A stretch of DNA of 64,000 bases from Diploscapter coronatus (Eukaryota; Nematoda; Chromadorea; Rhabditida; Rhabditidae): the NCBI GenBank assembly GCA_964036155.1, contig OZ038422.1:51793201-51857200 (forward strand), given 5' to 3'. The translations under genes and the position numbers were made by a program. The notes beneath the pieces were generated by a model. The model searched no databases, had not been told where the DNA came from, and saw only the letters and a list, made by a program, of their open reading frames with translations. Below, piece by piece: positions 25,001 to 38,722 of this stretch; the stretch's first letter is position 1; the number at the start of each line of letters is the position of its first letter.

Positions 25001-28000
25001 CGACTTTTCCTGGATTTTTATAGATTTTTAGCTAAAATGGTATAATATTGATCTTTAGCATATCGACAATGATATTTTCAAGTATTTATCGGTAAAAACT
25101 GAAATCTTCGAATTTCATTCCGAAAAATTTGCTTAAAATGGCCACGAATAAAAACTATCGATAGCTTTTCCTGACTCTAACCCTTCTCAATGTTCACATG
25201 TAAAAATTTATGGGCGCAGAGTGCTAATCGTATCACCGTGATTGATAATCGATTTTACTGTACTTGCAAAGAAAGGCCCTATTTCCCAAGTCAATAGAAC
25301 TAATTCACATTAGCAAAACTGCGCTTCTCCCAAATAACCGATAAGAAATCAATATTATAGAAATTGATAAGGATCCTTATCATTCCTCGAAAATTCTTTG
25401 ATTAAACCGACACTTTCTCGGTTTCATTTGCGACTTTCTGATAGCTTATCATGCTATTTTCAAAATAAAGCATATAGGGCTATTTTTCAGGCCTATCTTT
25501 CATCATAGGATTATGGATTTATCGTATCTAGTCTAGGTTTGGATATATTAGCCGGTTTCATGGGTGCACGATTGTGAGTGGGTTTTCATGGAAAAGAGAT
25601 GAAAGCTATCAGCCTATCCCCGATTTCGCCTAGTTATGAATGTAATATCTCTCTTTTGAATGAGTTTAGCATAGATATAAATGGGGTTTCATATATCCAG
25701 ATTGAAAGGAATCAGATCGGTTTTTTGCAAGTGACTGGGAAAACATCGCTTTTCCTACTATAGATTGAAAGTTTCTGTATAGATTTCTACCTACCAGTTT
25801 TGTTTTCTTATTCATATTCATCAGGAGAAGAGACGTGTAATTGGAAGTTACATATTAGCGCTTTGTGATAGTTTTTCATAACTTTCCTTCTTATTTGACT
25901 TATTCTGGTTTCGCTTTGTATTGAGTATTGAGTAATTATCGAGATCGTTACTTTAGTAAGCAAAAAATGTGAATAGTTTCAGAAATATGCATAAGATGTT
26001 TAGAAGATTTTCGCAGCCTTGTACACAGCCTCTACACTATTCAGAATTTACTCGCTTTTCATTGCTTAAACCTTGAGACCTATTTTTCTTTCAAACATAT
26101 CTCATCTTCCTATTTTTGCTAAAAATCCTAAACCAGATCTGGCGCTTTACCTCTGCGCCAAATTTTGCGTAATTAGATATCGATTTTCTTTTGATTCTCA
26201 AAATTCGCAATTCATTTTTGAAAGCATTGCCATATAAAAATGCGCATCGAAAAGGAAGGAGAATATCGTCAGAAAAGCTGTGTTTCAATGCAATAATTTG
26301 CTTCTTTTCATGTGCCTCTGTGACCCTGTTTTGATCTGGTTCATTCAGTTTCCTTTCTTCCTTCTTTTCCTCGAATCTTTTCTTCCTTTTAATCGATACG
26401 TCATAACGTCGCTTGCCCCGTAATGTAGACACATTTTCCTCATTCCTTTACATTGCGCAATGCGCGATTTGGCGTAATCGATTTATTTTTCTTCCAATAA
26501 AAATATCTTCTTTTTATTCACCTCAGCAACGATCTTGTAAAAATCTCAAGAATTTGCTTTTTATTCGTCTTTTCTTCCTGTGAAACAGCCATCTAAAATG
26601 TTGCTTTGATAGATTTTCATGATTGTGAATAGTAACTATATCTATAACTCGAATAATTTGGACTTACCTTTCAATCGTCGATTTTCCATATTTGCACTAA
26701 ACGCGTAGAAGTCAATCTTCGAGCAAATAGAGCTCACGCAAAGGGCGTAGGGGAATAAAGGTAGAAACCGGACCGTATTCGGGTCGATTAGTAATGCGCG
26801 GTTAGAGTTCCATTTGTGAGTAATAGACGAGAGACGAGAAGAGTTGAGATTTTCCCTTTGAAGCCAGAATTGTAACATAAAGATTGGTAGTATTTTTCTA
26901 TATAACGTCATTTTTTCGTATTTTGTAAAAATTATCGTTAGGCGCTACGTTGATAACATCTGGAAAAGAGTTGTCTTATCATTCTCACACCTATTTGATA
27001 TATCACGATGTCAAGATGCTCCTAAATGACCATTCGATTTTATTTGGATACTTCGTGGGTGGTATTTGTCACAATTTACTATCATCATATTAACGGATTA
27101 TCAAAATCTCTTGCTTTATATCTTGAAAGAATGGTTGAGATTTTTCAGTTCCCCTTCACCTTTTCATGATCCTCGACTGTTTTTGGTTTGTTTGAATTAG
27201 CTAATCTTTGACTGCAAAGAATTGGACTTCTTTGTCGAAAAAATCTGGAAGAAAGAAGATTTTCTTCGAGTGAAGAAGGCTCAACTTTTTATGCGATCAT
27301 GCACAATAAACCGCGACGAAATTAAGCCATTCTTGACTTTTTAGGATAAAATTCAAGATAGGATGTTTTTAAAGACAACTCACTTCTTGTCGACATATTT
27401 CGATTCTAAATTGGGTGAGCTTCCCAAGAAGAATCGAGAGGTGTGGTCTTTTTAGTCCAAATTTAGTCGATTTCCCAGATTTTATCGGATTTTTACTGTA
27501 ATGGGTAGGAATTCGAAAAATCGGAGGAATTAGAAGAATTTACCTGAACGAAATTTACGATTTTCGGACTGATAAAATGGTCACTGTATGTATTTTCCTG
27601 TCTAATTTATGTATGTTTTAAGACAAGGAAAGGGAGTTTTTACATCTCAGACAGTCTTCCTCTATCTATGCTTTAGCATTAGATGAAACGTTTTTCTTTA
27701 GAAAAAAATCTTAATTTTGCATTCCAACCTGTTCCTCTTTCTCCTATGTTTTAACATTAGGTGAGATATTTTCTCAGAAAATCTCGCTTGGGCGCCGAGT
27801 TAACACGCCTTCTTTTGCCAAAAGGAATTCCCTATTCTGATTCTAATTCGCTTATTTGTATGCGCGCGTTGCGTACAGTCACATTTGCTACGAGGAGGAG
27901 GAGGGTTTATTTATGTGCTATTTGCCTTGCAAACCAATGTCTTGTATTTGAAGGAGTGATTCAGACTTTTATTAGTATTGAGACGATTTGGAAGCCTTTT

Positions 28001-31000
28001 TCGGTATCGTAAAGTTTTTTTTTGAGAACATCATTTTTTAAAATTAGAAACCTTTTGCTTCAAACGATTTTAAGTATTTTTGAAGATTTTCAACTCACAG
28101 TTAGTCAGTCATAAAATGATTCTTAAAAATAATCATATTTTTCATCCAGATCTTTCAGAATCAACTACTCTTTCAAACCATTGCGTATCTATCTTTCCTC
28201 GCCGTAGTTCATTTGTTCATTTTACTGTCATTCCGACTGTTTGTCCGCAAGGTTTTCCACATTTTATGGTGTTTGCCAGGTCCAGCGGAAGAAAAGATAA
28301 ATAACTTTAGAGACCTAGTAACAGTTAAAATTTTTCCCTTTTCATATTTTAGTTTCGGAAAATTTCGTGCTCTCATTATTTAGAATAGTTTATGAAAACC
28401 GTTTTGAACTTTTGCGATGAATTTTTTAAAATCTAAAATTGCGTAAAATTAGCACGATATCTCTATTTTTGACACACCCATTTTCCAAAACTACTTTTGA
28501 ATAGCCGAGAAATGCTGTGTGTGAGTGTTTGTAATAGTTCCTTGGCGTCTGAAGTTTTCTTAGAATTCCTCTAAACTAAAATGAATTGAGAGAAGTTTGT
28601 AGCATTACAACGAAATATCGTTACTACTGTACGATTTTATTACTCTCATGGTTTTTTCCTTCTTTAGAAAATAACTTCAAAAATCATGGTTTTCAACTAA
28701 ACTTCTGGGAAAGTTTTTTTTCTTTCTAAATCTAAAGAAAAATTTATACTCAAAAAGTAAACATTTTGAAAGAAGGTAGTTTTTTTAAATTTCTCTAGAA
28801 CAGTTGGGGCTAGAAAATTTGCTCAAAGGGAACTTTCTCCTTTTTTCTTTTTCTTTTCTTTGTTTTCATCTCACTTCTTTCACCGATCCGATCTGTTTGT
28901 TAGCAAAGATTCCTATGTCTTTTCTTCACTGATTTTTCTATCTTTCAACATTCTTTCGACTTTTTCTAATTTGATCATTTCTTCTTTGTGATTTGATGTT
29001 TATCAGAGACAGCAAATTAGAATTTCATTAGAATGGCGTAAAATTCTAATGTTTATCTGATGAAAATTAGAATTTCTAAGTAAAATATATTTTTCATAGA
29101 AATTTCCCTAAAATCTCACTTCTTAGGAAAAAAATCCATTGTTGTCCATTTTTACTTGTCTATCATTTGCCTTTCTTCAAACAAAACCTCATTTTTTTAC
29201 CAATACTTGCTCTAACTATGTCTCTGTGTCTGATGCAATTACCTGTTCTCTGGCTCTCTGACCTCTCTTATTTATGTACATCCTCTCACTCTTTACTTAC
29301 ATTTTACGGTCTGCATCTTTCTGCTCCCTCAAATTTACCTACTATTTAGTTGTCTGGCTCTTATTCTCTGTTGATTTACCTAACTATTTCGCTCACATTA
29401 CCACTCGAACGTTGACATTTTGCAGTGGGTCTTTTCGTCGCGCGATGCGCGCTTTCGACGTCGATTTTTGCATCGAGTCTTTTACGATTACTCGGCCCAT
29501 TTTAGGGCTAAAAATGGCTTAAAATAAGGATTTGATGATTGAACTTATTAGGCGAGACCTTAATGCGTTTTTGTGAGCTTCTATCTTTGAAAATCTTTAG
29601 AAATTGATTTTATAGGTATTTTTAGTTATTATTCTTGAAAAATAGGAAATCGATATTTTTTGAGGAAACAAGCGCACCAATTAGATGTTTTACAAAACAA
29701 TCTCTATTTTTCGATTAAAATTCTATTTCCTTTCTCATCACATTCATAACGATCTTTTTTTTCCTCTCTTTGGCCCTTTCTATCTCTTTCTCTAACTCTT
29801 TACTGAATACCAATTCAAGTGCTTCTCTTTCTCTGTTTCCTTTAACTTTTCTCACTCTCTAGCATTTGCCTCATATTGAATATTTTGATCGAAAATGCAT
29901 CGACTTGCATTGAATAAAATCGAATATTTAGGTCGATAACTTTAGTAAAATATTTGTTTTCCTTACTATTCCTTTCAGAAAAATGTTTTATCGTAGGGTG
30001 AGTAAATCATTTGGGATAATATTTTGCAGACAAAATCTTTCCTATATGCTTTATCATTGTTCTAGAAAACCGTTTTGAATATTTCATTCCATTTTTGAGA
30101 GTGGCTTTGGTCTAGAAAGACAAAAAGAAATGGAGAAAGAGTGCGTTGTTCTGTCTTTCCGTAAGCCTTTCCGCCCTTCCGTCTCGTTTCACGGACCCGG
30201 AACCGGAATCGATGAATTGATCGGCCTTTCTCTCTGCCTTTGCCTTGTGACTCTGTGCTCTGTCTAAACGAAAGAAAGTCGATATGAAAAGCGGATCAGC
30301 CACTTGCTCGTTGGGCTATTCAAAAAAGGCGCACTAGATACTAGATTTACGATATCCCAACCGTTTTACGGCTTGGAAAGTTACTATTCTTAGCGTAGAG
30401 TAGACAATTTTGATCTTTTGCTGTATATTATCTCTTTATTTTCGCTTGTGGATCAAGTATAACTTGGTGAAATTCTAATTTTGTCTTGGAAAATTTTGAA
30501 ATACTCAATTTGTAATTCATAGTCTTCTACTATTAAATTTATTGATTCAATGCCTGGCAATAACCGAACTCATTTTTCTTAAAATCTATCAATTTATTTG
30601 GCTTACTAGATTCGATGTTCAAAGATATCTTTACTATCCACTCCGTATTTTCCCTCCGATATCTAACTCGTATCCTTCCCTTCGATTATTGTGATCCATC
30701 CTTTCGCCCAAATAATTGCCCTGTATAATTGCCATTTTTCCAGCGATCGACACCAACACTGCTGGGAGAGCGGTTTCCCAGGAGCTTAGTTCAATCCGCA
30801 CCGCTACGCTTTCTCTAGGACTATTCTATTTTTCAGCAATAGATTCCCTGTAAAACTAATTTCTAAAAACAACCTTCTACATTTGAAATTCTCAAACGAT
30901 TGAATCACCGGTTCAATTTCATCCGAGAAAATTCATCACCGCGGTCCTTTCAAAGACGCGAGAAGACTATCAGCAAATTTCATCAGAAAAAAGAAAAACT

Positions 31001-34000
31001 TCGATTTTTCAACCGATCTGATGAACAACACTCTATAAAAGGCGAAAAACTTGCTGATTTCAACTGACTTCCACCGTATTCATCAAAATATAGATTTTGC
31101 CCTAAACTACTGACTTTCTAAAATTTGATGCGTAAATGCAAAACTGCTGTTATGGAATGAACCGACTGTACGTGAAAGTCAAGGAGCGGCTAGGCGGAAG
31201 TCCGAACCATCACCACGGGACGAGTCCCGGACCGAGCATCCGAAAAATCTCCGGCCCGAGGTCCCAGTCGGTCGAAAGACATTATTCGCCCGCAGCCATC
31301 GAGACCGAGTCGATCGAAAGAAACAGCGACTATCTCTCGGGGGGACTCACGAAATTCCCCATCTCAGCCCCTGGAACCCCCAGAACTCCCAGATTAGGAG
31401 GCCTACACCCAAACTATGCGTCGAAACGGAAACCGGAGGTCAATATTTGAATAGGTTTTTAAGAATTTCAAGGTTCAAACAGATTTTATGAGATTTAATT
31501 TGAGAAGAGTAGTGTTAAGAATTATTTGGATATGTCGAGACATATGCGAGGTTTCATTAGATAACTTTATATTTGATGCTAGTAAAATTTTTAATTCCAA
31601 GGCTACAAAATCATAAAAGTACCAATCGTAAAATTCCTGTAATTTTATGAAAACTGATTTTCAGGTGGCCGTCGCTCCTCAAATTTCTGGTGGAAGACGC
31701 TATTCCGGACACAGAGACAGTGACCAGCATGTTCATGGGTGAGTTTGAAAAATTCCAAATCGAATTTTTGAAAAATTAGATTGTTTTCAAGATTTTCTGC
31801 AATTAAATAAAAAACGCGAGGGAAATTGTTTCTTCAAGAATTTTTCAGTTTCTCTAAAAAACCATCCCGTTCACAAGTTTGCTTGTTTTTGTCTTTCGAA
31901 ATTTTAGAAGCCAATAAAATGGGTGAGGCGCGTCCTTTCGAATGTGAGGAATGACCAGAGGGCAGTGGCCTTGCGCGAGGAAAATAGCATGGGAAAAGTA
32001 ACGAGAAGGGAAATAGTATGCAAATTTTGGAGGTAGAAAGAGAAAACTAGACTAATTGGCATACGAATTGACTGAGGAAAGGTCTGCCTATTTTGCGAGG
32101 ATCGACGAATAAAACTAAGGAACGATTTTTTTTATTTTTAAAGCGAGAATAACTACACAAACATTTCAAGAAATGATAATAGGGCTATAGACAATTTTTG
32201 AAACCTAATTTTTTTAAGAAAAAAGCTTCCATTGTCGGTTTTAGTGGAAATCAGTGAATAGTTCATAGAAATGACAATTTTCTATCAAAAATGTTGAAAC
32301 TTACAGGAATTTATTTGTAAAAAATATCTTTTACTATTATCGACAAGTTTCGATATCACCGAATCGACTTAAATTACAAAATGTCTAAATTTTTAAAAGA
32401 AATATTTACTTGGCTAAAAATCACAATCTGTCGCCGAATAATTTATGAAAGTTCGAAGAAAATGTCAAAAATAGTTGATAAATGAGAGAATGATATTCCA
32501 ATTCTAAAAACTAATTTTTTAAAATAATTTTATTTCAGAAGCCCCTACGACCGTCGGAACAGCAGCAGCCAGGGTCTCGACCTGCCCGCCTACAACAGTG
32601 TCATGTCGAGGATGACTGGCGATGAGAGGATCGGTAAAATTATCGATTGTTCAAAATTTATTGCTTTTTGACAGTTTACAATGATTTGAATAACTGAATG
32701 AGAAAATGCAGTTTTCGTGCATAAACGGAAAGAAGACTGATATGCAAAGTAGATGAAAAGGAGAAACTGAGTTGACAAAATGCCAGAAAGTGAAATTTTT
32801 TCCAATGGAAAATCATACAAATTCCCATCGATTTACTAGGAACTTGGAATTTTTGATTGACATCAACTGAAATATAATTTTTATCGAAGTAAAAAGGAAT
32901 CTTGAACATTTTTTGAAACATACAAATTCGTTTCTTCCTTCAGAGGACGAAATTTTACCAATTCAAATCACTCATCCAGAAATCTTGTAAAGTTTAAAGC
33001 CTGCCAAATTTTAATTTTTCAAAAATCTTAAAAATCAATAATAATTGTCCAAATTTCCAGTGGACGGTCCCTCTCTTGGCACCCCCACCTCTTCGAATTC
33101 GTTGACTGTCGCGGAGCAGCTGAGAGTGTCGATGCTCGAACAGAAAGTCAATGAGCTGCAGGCACAGCTTTCCCAGATCAGACCTCAACCACAACTGCAG
33201 CAAAGCTATGGGCAGAATTCCAGAGGTAAGTGTCTTTTTTTAATTTTTTGATAAAAAGATTTCTTTTATTTAAAAGAGAAATTGACAGAATCCTAGAGGT
33301 AATCATGATTTATTCCTGAAAGTTTAAAGATTTTTTTTTTAAATTTTTCCCTTAGAAAATTGAAAAAGTTTTGAGTATGGGAGTAATGCCCAAATTGAGA
33401 ATGTGATTTTATGAAGGTTGCAAATATGAATTGACTTCAAATTCCGACACCTTTCAATCAAAAATAGCAAAATGTTATGACTTCTGACCATTTTGATAAG
33501 GCAGAAGGGCTACTATTTTTGACTTGATAAAATCTAAAGGAATATTCATTCTTTAAAATTGATTAATTTTCAATTTTTGATGTTCCAGACTTGTACGAGA
33601 TGGAAGACGAACTGCTCAAGACCAAGGATCAGTACAAACAACTGCAGCAGTCCTATCGCAAAATTACCAAACAGAACGACGCCATGCAGCAGGTTAATTT
33701 TTAGATGATATTTCAAATTAGTATATTTTTCAGGAATACGAGCACACGATCCAGCAACTGACTAACGAGTTGGACAGGGCTAAATTGGACCTCGAAGAGT
33801 TCCAGCAGAAGTGCGGTTTTTTGAAATTTTAAAATCGATATTTAACAATTTTATTTTTATTATTTCTATATTTCTGAAATCTTTTAGCAATTCTAAGCTT
33901 CTTTGATAAAATATTTTATGAAGATTGAAAATTTTTCCAAAACTATCTTTTAGGTATCTAAATTTTTAAATTCAACATTTTCAGGCAATACGAAATGGAA

Positions 34001-36651
34001 GAGAAGCTGGCGATGGTTCAGGAAAAGTCCTCTACTCCCGGAGCTGTCGATCAAATGAAAACCAGAGAGCTGCAGGCCAAAACCGAGCAGATCAGGCAGC
34101 TGGTAGGCCGGTTTTATTACTATTATTATTTTTTTTTTAAATAGCTTATTTTTCCGTAAAATTACATTTATTTTTATAAATTTACTTGATTTCCGTTGAA
34201 ACATTAAAATTGGACGAAAAGTTCACTTTCAATTTGGATTTTTCTTTTTTTCTATGATTGTGAATAGCATACTTCAACTGAATCGATTCCTTTAAAAAAT
34301 CATTGAAATACGAAATATTTTGAAAATTACTAAAATTTCAGCAAATTGAGTTGACTAACCATCGCACGGATTTGGCCGCGCTGGAGCTGATGAAGAAAGA
34401 CTACGACAAGCTCAAGGGCGAATTCGAGTATCAGAAATCGAAGTTGGATGAGCTTCAGAGGGCAAACGACGATAAGGATGACAGAATCAGAGATCTGCAG
34501 GTGAGAGATTTTGTTTCAATTTTTGGCAGAACAAAAATGCAAACTCATTTTTTTTGCAATCTACAATTTATTGAAACCTACCGACATGTTAAAATACGAT
34601 GACATATCCATCATTGGTCTACTAATTCTGAACCAAATAATAAACTTTTTTGATATTCTCGAAACATAATATTTTTAAAAAATTCAAATTTTATTTTTTA
34701 GCGCACGTTGAACGCTCAACGTCTCGACCTGCAAGCAGCCGCCTGCCAACAGTCCTGCAGTTCGGGCTCGACACCTGTCGCCGACGATGCCGAATCACTT
34801 GCTGGTAGGGAAAATTATTGGTTTTTTTTTCAAAATTCTAAAAATTGCATATTTTTCGACTTGTAATTTCTACTGAAATCATTTACAGATAAAAAAGAAA
34901 CTCGTGTCTACCTTTTTCTTGTTAAAAATTTTCGAAATTAACATTTTTAAAAGAATTTCTGTCCATATTTCTTTCAAAGGTATGCAAGAAATTATTAGCA
35001 TAATCATAAATAAATTTTGTTGATTTTTTGCAATTTTGATTTTTCAGACGTAATGGCCCGCTCGATGTACGCGGCGATCCCCTCGCAGACGCGCAATTCT
35101 CGCACGGTCACCCCAAGGACATACACCAAAGCGCACACCACACTGGGTGGTATGGAGAGCCCGACTCTGTCCAATAAGAGATCGACTAGGTACATTCAAT
35201 TTTGTTTACTTCAGGCAATTTATCCAACCCTTAAGCCGTCTATTGACTTTTTAAATGTTGTTTCGAATTGAACATTTTTAAATTTATAAAAAATGGTTCG
35301 AAAGTAAAACTACGTTTTTTTTTTTTCAAATTATGAATTCTAATTGATGATTTTTGAAGGATATGAAATTCTTGGTACGAGGCCATAAAAATGCTAAATC
35401 CAGTTTCCAATAGATTTTACCTGAAAAATATGTGAACATATTCTAAGAACAATATGATATGAGAAAAAATGTAGTGAAAATGATTCATTTTATAATTTTA
35501 AGTGGCAGCCGGAATCGCCTGCCCCTGATGCCGTCCGTCCTGACTAAGTCCTATTCGAACTTCAACCTCAACTCGACCGGCGGCGGTCCGATCAGCGAAA
35601 TCACGCCCCAAATGAGCCAGGCAATTCGGTCAGTTGATTTTGTGCATTTCTAAAAAAAATTCTAGAAATTGCTTCAAAGCTGAGATATTCTCGAACGCCT
35701 CATTAGAAATTTAGGAAATACCAAATAATCATTTTCTCCTTCATCTAAAATAGCTTGCATCGAATTAAGAAAAATTATAACCTCATTTTTCAGCTCTCAA
35801 GAGAAGAAACTGCTGGACAGTCAGCTGCTGGTGCGTTCTCTGCTAGGCACGCTCCAGAAAGTCGCCAACGGCGAGCAGCCCGACATCTCCAGGCTCTTGG
35901 GAATTAAAAGTAAGAATTTTTCGTTGTCTTTTCTAGAATTTTATTATTTTTCTTTAAATTTTACGTACCAATTTTTCCAAAACTTTTGTCAGTTTGAGAT
36001 GTTTCTTTTCAAATTTTATGTCGTGAACTTTTCTGATCAAAATTTCACTTTTCATCACTGTTACCCCTATATATATTCATTTTTGTTATTTTTTCAACGT
36101 AAAAGTTCTAATTTGAGTTTTTTGGAGATTTTCTTTTAATCTTTCATTTCCAGCCGAATCGATGTCCGAGTCCGAAACGGAGCAAGTCGAGCCCGACTCG
36201 AGTCCGCTCACGATCACCGCTGCTGAGAAGAAGGTAACATTTTTTTGTTATCTTTACCTAGATACGAGTCATACGTTATATCTACTGAATAGCAATGCGT
36301 ATTGCGAAATTTTTAAACACCCTTAAAGAGTACTCGACTTTAATCCATTCTATGACTTTTCTCTCGATTCTTGTTTTGCCTCATAATAAACAACCTCGAG
36401 ATTAATCATGCATTTCAGAGATGCATATTTTGAAAGTGAACAGTTTCATTGGTTTTTATTCATTCTTTCTGACAGTCAAAAATAATACAAAAATGACTTA
36501 ACTTAACATTTTTCAGTTGCACGACCAAGACGACAGGATGGCGAGGTTGGAGAGCGACCTGGAGACGATCCGCACGTTGATGCAGCGGTTGTACGAGGAG
36601 AGGATCGACGACACCCTGACTGGGGGAGACGACGTTTGCCGCGTCCAGTAA
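10049..36651 (+). CDS. Large serine-rich coiled-coil protein (scaffold-like, function unknown)
   Basis: Exons of the longest form: 10049-10124, 10326-10453, 10696-10834, 13530-14198, 14839-15036, 19278-19351, 19633-19743, 19974-20096, 20398-20528, 23590-23749, 23914-24006, 31665-31738, 32539-32633, 33061-33225, 33589-33692, 33734-33810, 33985-34102, 34342-34500, 34702-34804, 35048-35189, 35503-35628, 35794-35909, 36154-36233, 36517-36651. Phases close to 1131 residues. The first 740 residues are low in hydrophobics and rich in Ser, Thr, Arg and Pro, with His/Gln-rich runs. About 745-930 form a long heptad coiled coil (MEDELLKTKDQYKQLQQ; LTNELDRAKLDLEEF), and a short coil closes the protein (MARLESDLETIRTLMQRLYE). 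No enzyme domain or membrane segment is visible, so a cytoskeletal or synaptic adaptor is a guess only. Long introns (up to 7 kb) and extra first exons suggest several promoters. Donor 33811 (GTGCGG) and acceptor 13530 were picked to keep the frame. Confidence 0.8.
10835..13529 (+). other. Long intron 3 of the coiled-coil gene
   Basis: AT-rich with pyrimidine-rich patches; no exon with matching phase found. The frame of the next exon requires the acceptor ACAAAAG at 13529 rather than TTTTAG at 13522, which would give an early stop. Confidence 0.5.
15037..19277 (+). other. Long intron 5 of the coiled-coil gene
   Basis: A 4.2-kb intron. It holds a C-run at about 16282-16292 and a small GC-richer island at 17450-17575 containing the open frame MPKLANPRNLYRKQKK. 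That island has no splice donor in phase and is not called as an exon. Confidence 0.5.
20529..23589 (+). other. Long intron 9 of the coiled-coil gene
   Basis: A 3.1-kb intron with extensive pyrimidine tracts (21060-21260 and the CTTT/CTAT-rich 21665-21730). It also contains the candidate alternative first exon at 23112-23287. Confidence 0.5.
23112..23287 (+). CDS. Candidate alternative first exon (middle isoform)
   Basis: Opens with ATG at 23112 after CTAAAAG and runs 58 codons plus two bases to AGAAG|GTCGAC. The phase-2 end fits exactly the phase needed by the common exon at 23590, giving R-HRRSLHS at the joint. The encoded start (MGQKEQKPLKRTKRADEG, then SCSCADSLFTISDTECSEI, then EEERRRIRDWAR) is GC-richer and more protein-like than the intron around it. 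With the downstream exons the isoform would be 640 residues. The donor is weak, so this could also be a chance open frame. Confidence 0.5.
24007..31135 (+). other. Very long intron (7.1 kb) of the coiled-coil gene
   Basis: No convincing exon, RNA gene or mobile element recognised. Sequence is AT-rich with many pyrimidine runs; short open frames are scattered without splice support. It ends just before the alternative first exon at 31136, so its 3' part probably acts as that exon's promoter region. Confidence 0.45.
31136..31438 (+). CDS. Candidate alternative first exon (short isoform)
   Basis: An in-frame TAA directly precedes the ATG at 31136, so this is a true start context rather than an internal exon. 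The 101 codons end in phase 0 at GAG|GTCAAT and join the phase-0 exon at 31665. The product begins MQNCCYGMNRLYVKVKERLG, and continues with a Ser/Pro-rich, basic segment (SPGPSIRKISGPRSQSVERH; SAPGTPRTPRLGGL) of the same character as the rest of the gene. The resulting isoform is 598 residues: the whole coiled coil without the long N-terminal part. GC content is clearly above the flanking intron. Confidence 0.7.
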
Positions 36652-38722
36652 GAAATTCTCCAACTACGGTGGAGAGCCCGTACGATCAACAAATGCTTGT
36701 GCGAGGCCAAGCCCGTCGTAGTGAGCCCAATTATTCTCGCTGGTCTTTGACAGTCTAAAATGAGAACATTTTGAGAAAACGTCAAAGCCAGAGATTGAAA
36801 AAACGAGACGTGCTAAATACGAACCAACTCTAAGGAACCACATTTTCTAAATTTTTGGGGCTTGAAACTATTCTTTGAAAAATTGAAATTTCGATTTTCA
36901 AGGCCTAAGACCCTGAACTTCTCTTGATTTTCAGCAGAGAAGACTGAGTTTTATCTTCGATTTTTGCGAGTTCCTTCAAATCCGATTTACCATCATTCTT
37001 GTACACATATTCCTGAAACATACAAATCTAGGAGGCCATCGTTTTTAAATTACAATTTTCCTCATGAAATAGTGATATTTTACTATGAAGCGCCATATTT
37101 GAGGCAATTTTTGTTGAAATTTAAAAACTCGTTAAGACATTTTTATCTCCGAAACTTGAATTTCAACGAATCTAAAATATTTTACCGACTCGTTTAAAAT
37201 GTGAATATTTCTAAAGGTTCATTTGAATTGTATCACTGCCTAAAAATTTCCTCCAAAATTGGATTTATCCCTAAAATTTTGATGATCATTTCTTTCGGCA
37301 TTTCCGCATAATTCTTCATCAATTTTGTGCCTCAGAATTTTCTTGAGTTTTATCGATTTTACTTGTTACCATTTTTATGGGAAATTGTTCAATGCACTCT
37401 AAACTCGTTTAAAATTTTTGATTATATAAAAATGCGGTTTAAAATATTTCTTGATTATCTGACATGATTGAACCCCATTTTTGGATTTGATTTTTAGTGG
37501 CAAATTCAGACTATGAATGAACTCAAAACCCTAATTTATTCCTTGATTTTAACCTTTCCACTGCAAAATATTCAAAATTTTTATTCGGCATCGTTGTCTA
37601 TCAAAAACTCTATCTTCATACTTGAATACATCCTCTTTCATGACCATATTTTACTTATATCGATGATTTTATTCCTGTACAATTGTATTTTTGCATATAG
37701 AGGAAGTGTTTCATAGATTTGCGGGATATAGCAAAAATTTGAAAGAAGAAGAAATAAAGTTTGAAAAGTTTAAAAAACGCCTTTTAAAATTTTATTTTTA
37801 ATATAATTTGTATATACTCTGAATTCTAAGGACAGATTATAAATAAGTGAATAGAAATAATAGGTCTATCCGGAAATTCTGAACTTGATGCTATTTTTAT
37901 TATTTTTAATATTATAATTCATAAAAATAGATTATACAAAATGCAAATATTGAAAAATAAAGGTAAAAAATGATGAATATGTAACACAACAAAAATATGG
38001 AGTGGAGTAATGGAAGAAATTAAAACGGAAACAAAGCATGATTGAATAACGGAAATGTTTTATTCCTAGCCTTGTTCCCTATGTGGAGGGGTCTGCTAGG
38101 ATGATGAAGATTAAATTGCTATTCAAAGAAACAATGAGTCGCAGCCGAAGAAAATATACAATGTGGCAAGGCAATCGGCTAGCACCAAGTTTTGAAAAAA
38201 ATGAAAATATTCTCGATTACTCACTTGAGTGAATATCTTCACGAAATTAAATCATCAGTTGGTGGTAAATGTAGGACCATAATAACGATTGTTTAGAGCA
38301 ATATGATTGGATTTATCCCTCATGGATTACAGAAAAATAGTCTTGGAGGCTATTTCAAAGAAGAGTTACCCAGAAGGTAAACAATTCAGTCCAGTGTATA
38401 GTGCGCATAGCATTTGGTGTTATGAGAATGCGATAAGATGATGGAGTCAAATGTAGAAACAGGCGATGAAAATGAATTACTGAAGTGCTCGATGAAGTGA
38501 AATCAATGAAAAGATAACTAGTATTTCAAATTTCAATATTCGCTTCATCGAATACTTTTAAGACGCATTTTTCGAGTAACCCGAATAAAATATAGAGAGT
38601 GGTCGGACAATTGCAAAAGTATTTCGAATCCAGACTAGAAATACTTCTGCAATTGTCTGGCCTTTATTCGGGGTTGTTCAAAGAATGCGCCTTAATAGAT
38701 GACTCATAATTCCATACCGTGT
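36652..38722. other. Region between the coiled-coil gene and zinc-finger gene A
   Basis: 3' flank of two converging genes. An AATAAA at about 37750 could end the coiled-coil gene's long 3' UTR. A compact inverted repeat sits at 38560-38693. No coding exon recognised; the open frames at 36964-37197 and 37513-37716 are AT-rich noise. Confidence 0.5.
38560..38693. repeat. Short palindromic element beside gene A
   Basis: Left arm (AAGACGCATTTTT... GACAATTGCAAAAGTATTTC) and right arm (GAAATACTTCTGCAATTGTC ... GAATGCGCCTT) are imperfect inverted copies around a loop of about 12 bases. It ends 30 bases beyond the stop codon of gene A, inside its 3' UTR, where the transcript would fold into a long hairpin. 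Confidence 0.65.

Noticed and set aside
26091..26432. 113-codon minus-strand frame inside the long intron
   Set aside because: Lys/Arg/Glu-rich because of purine-rich DNA; no acceptor or donor support and no domain.
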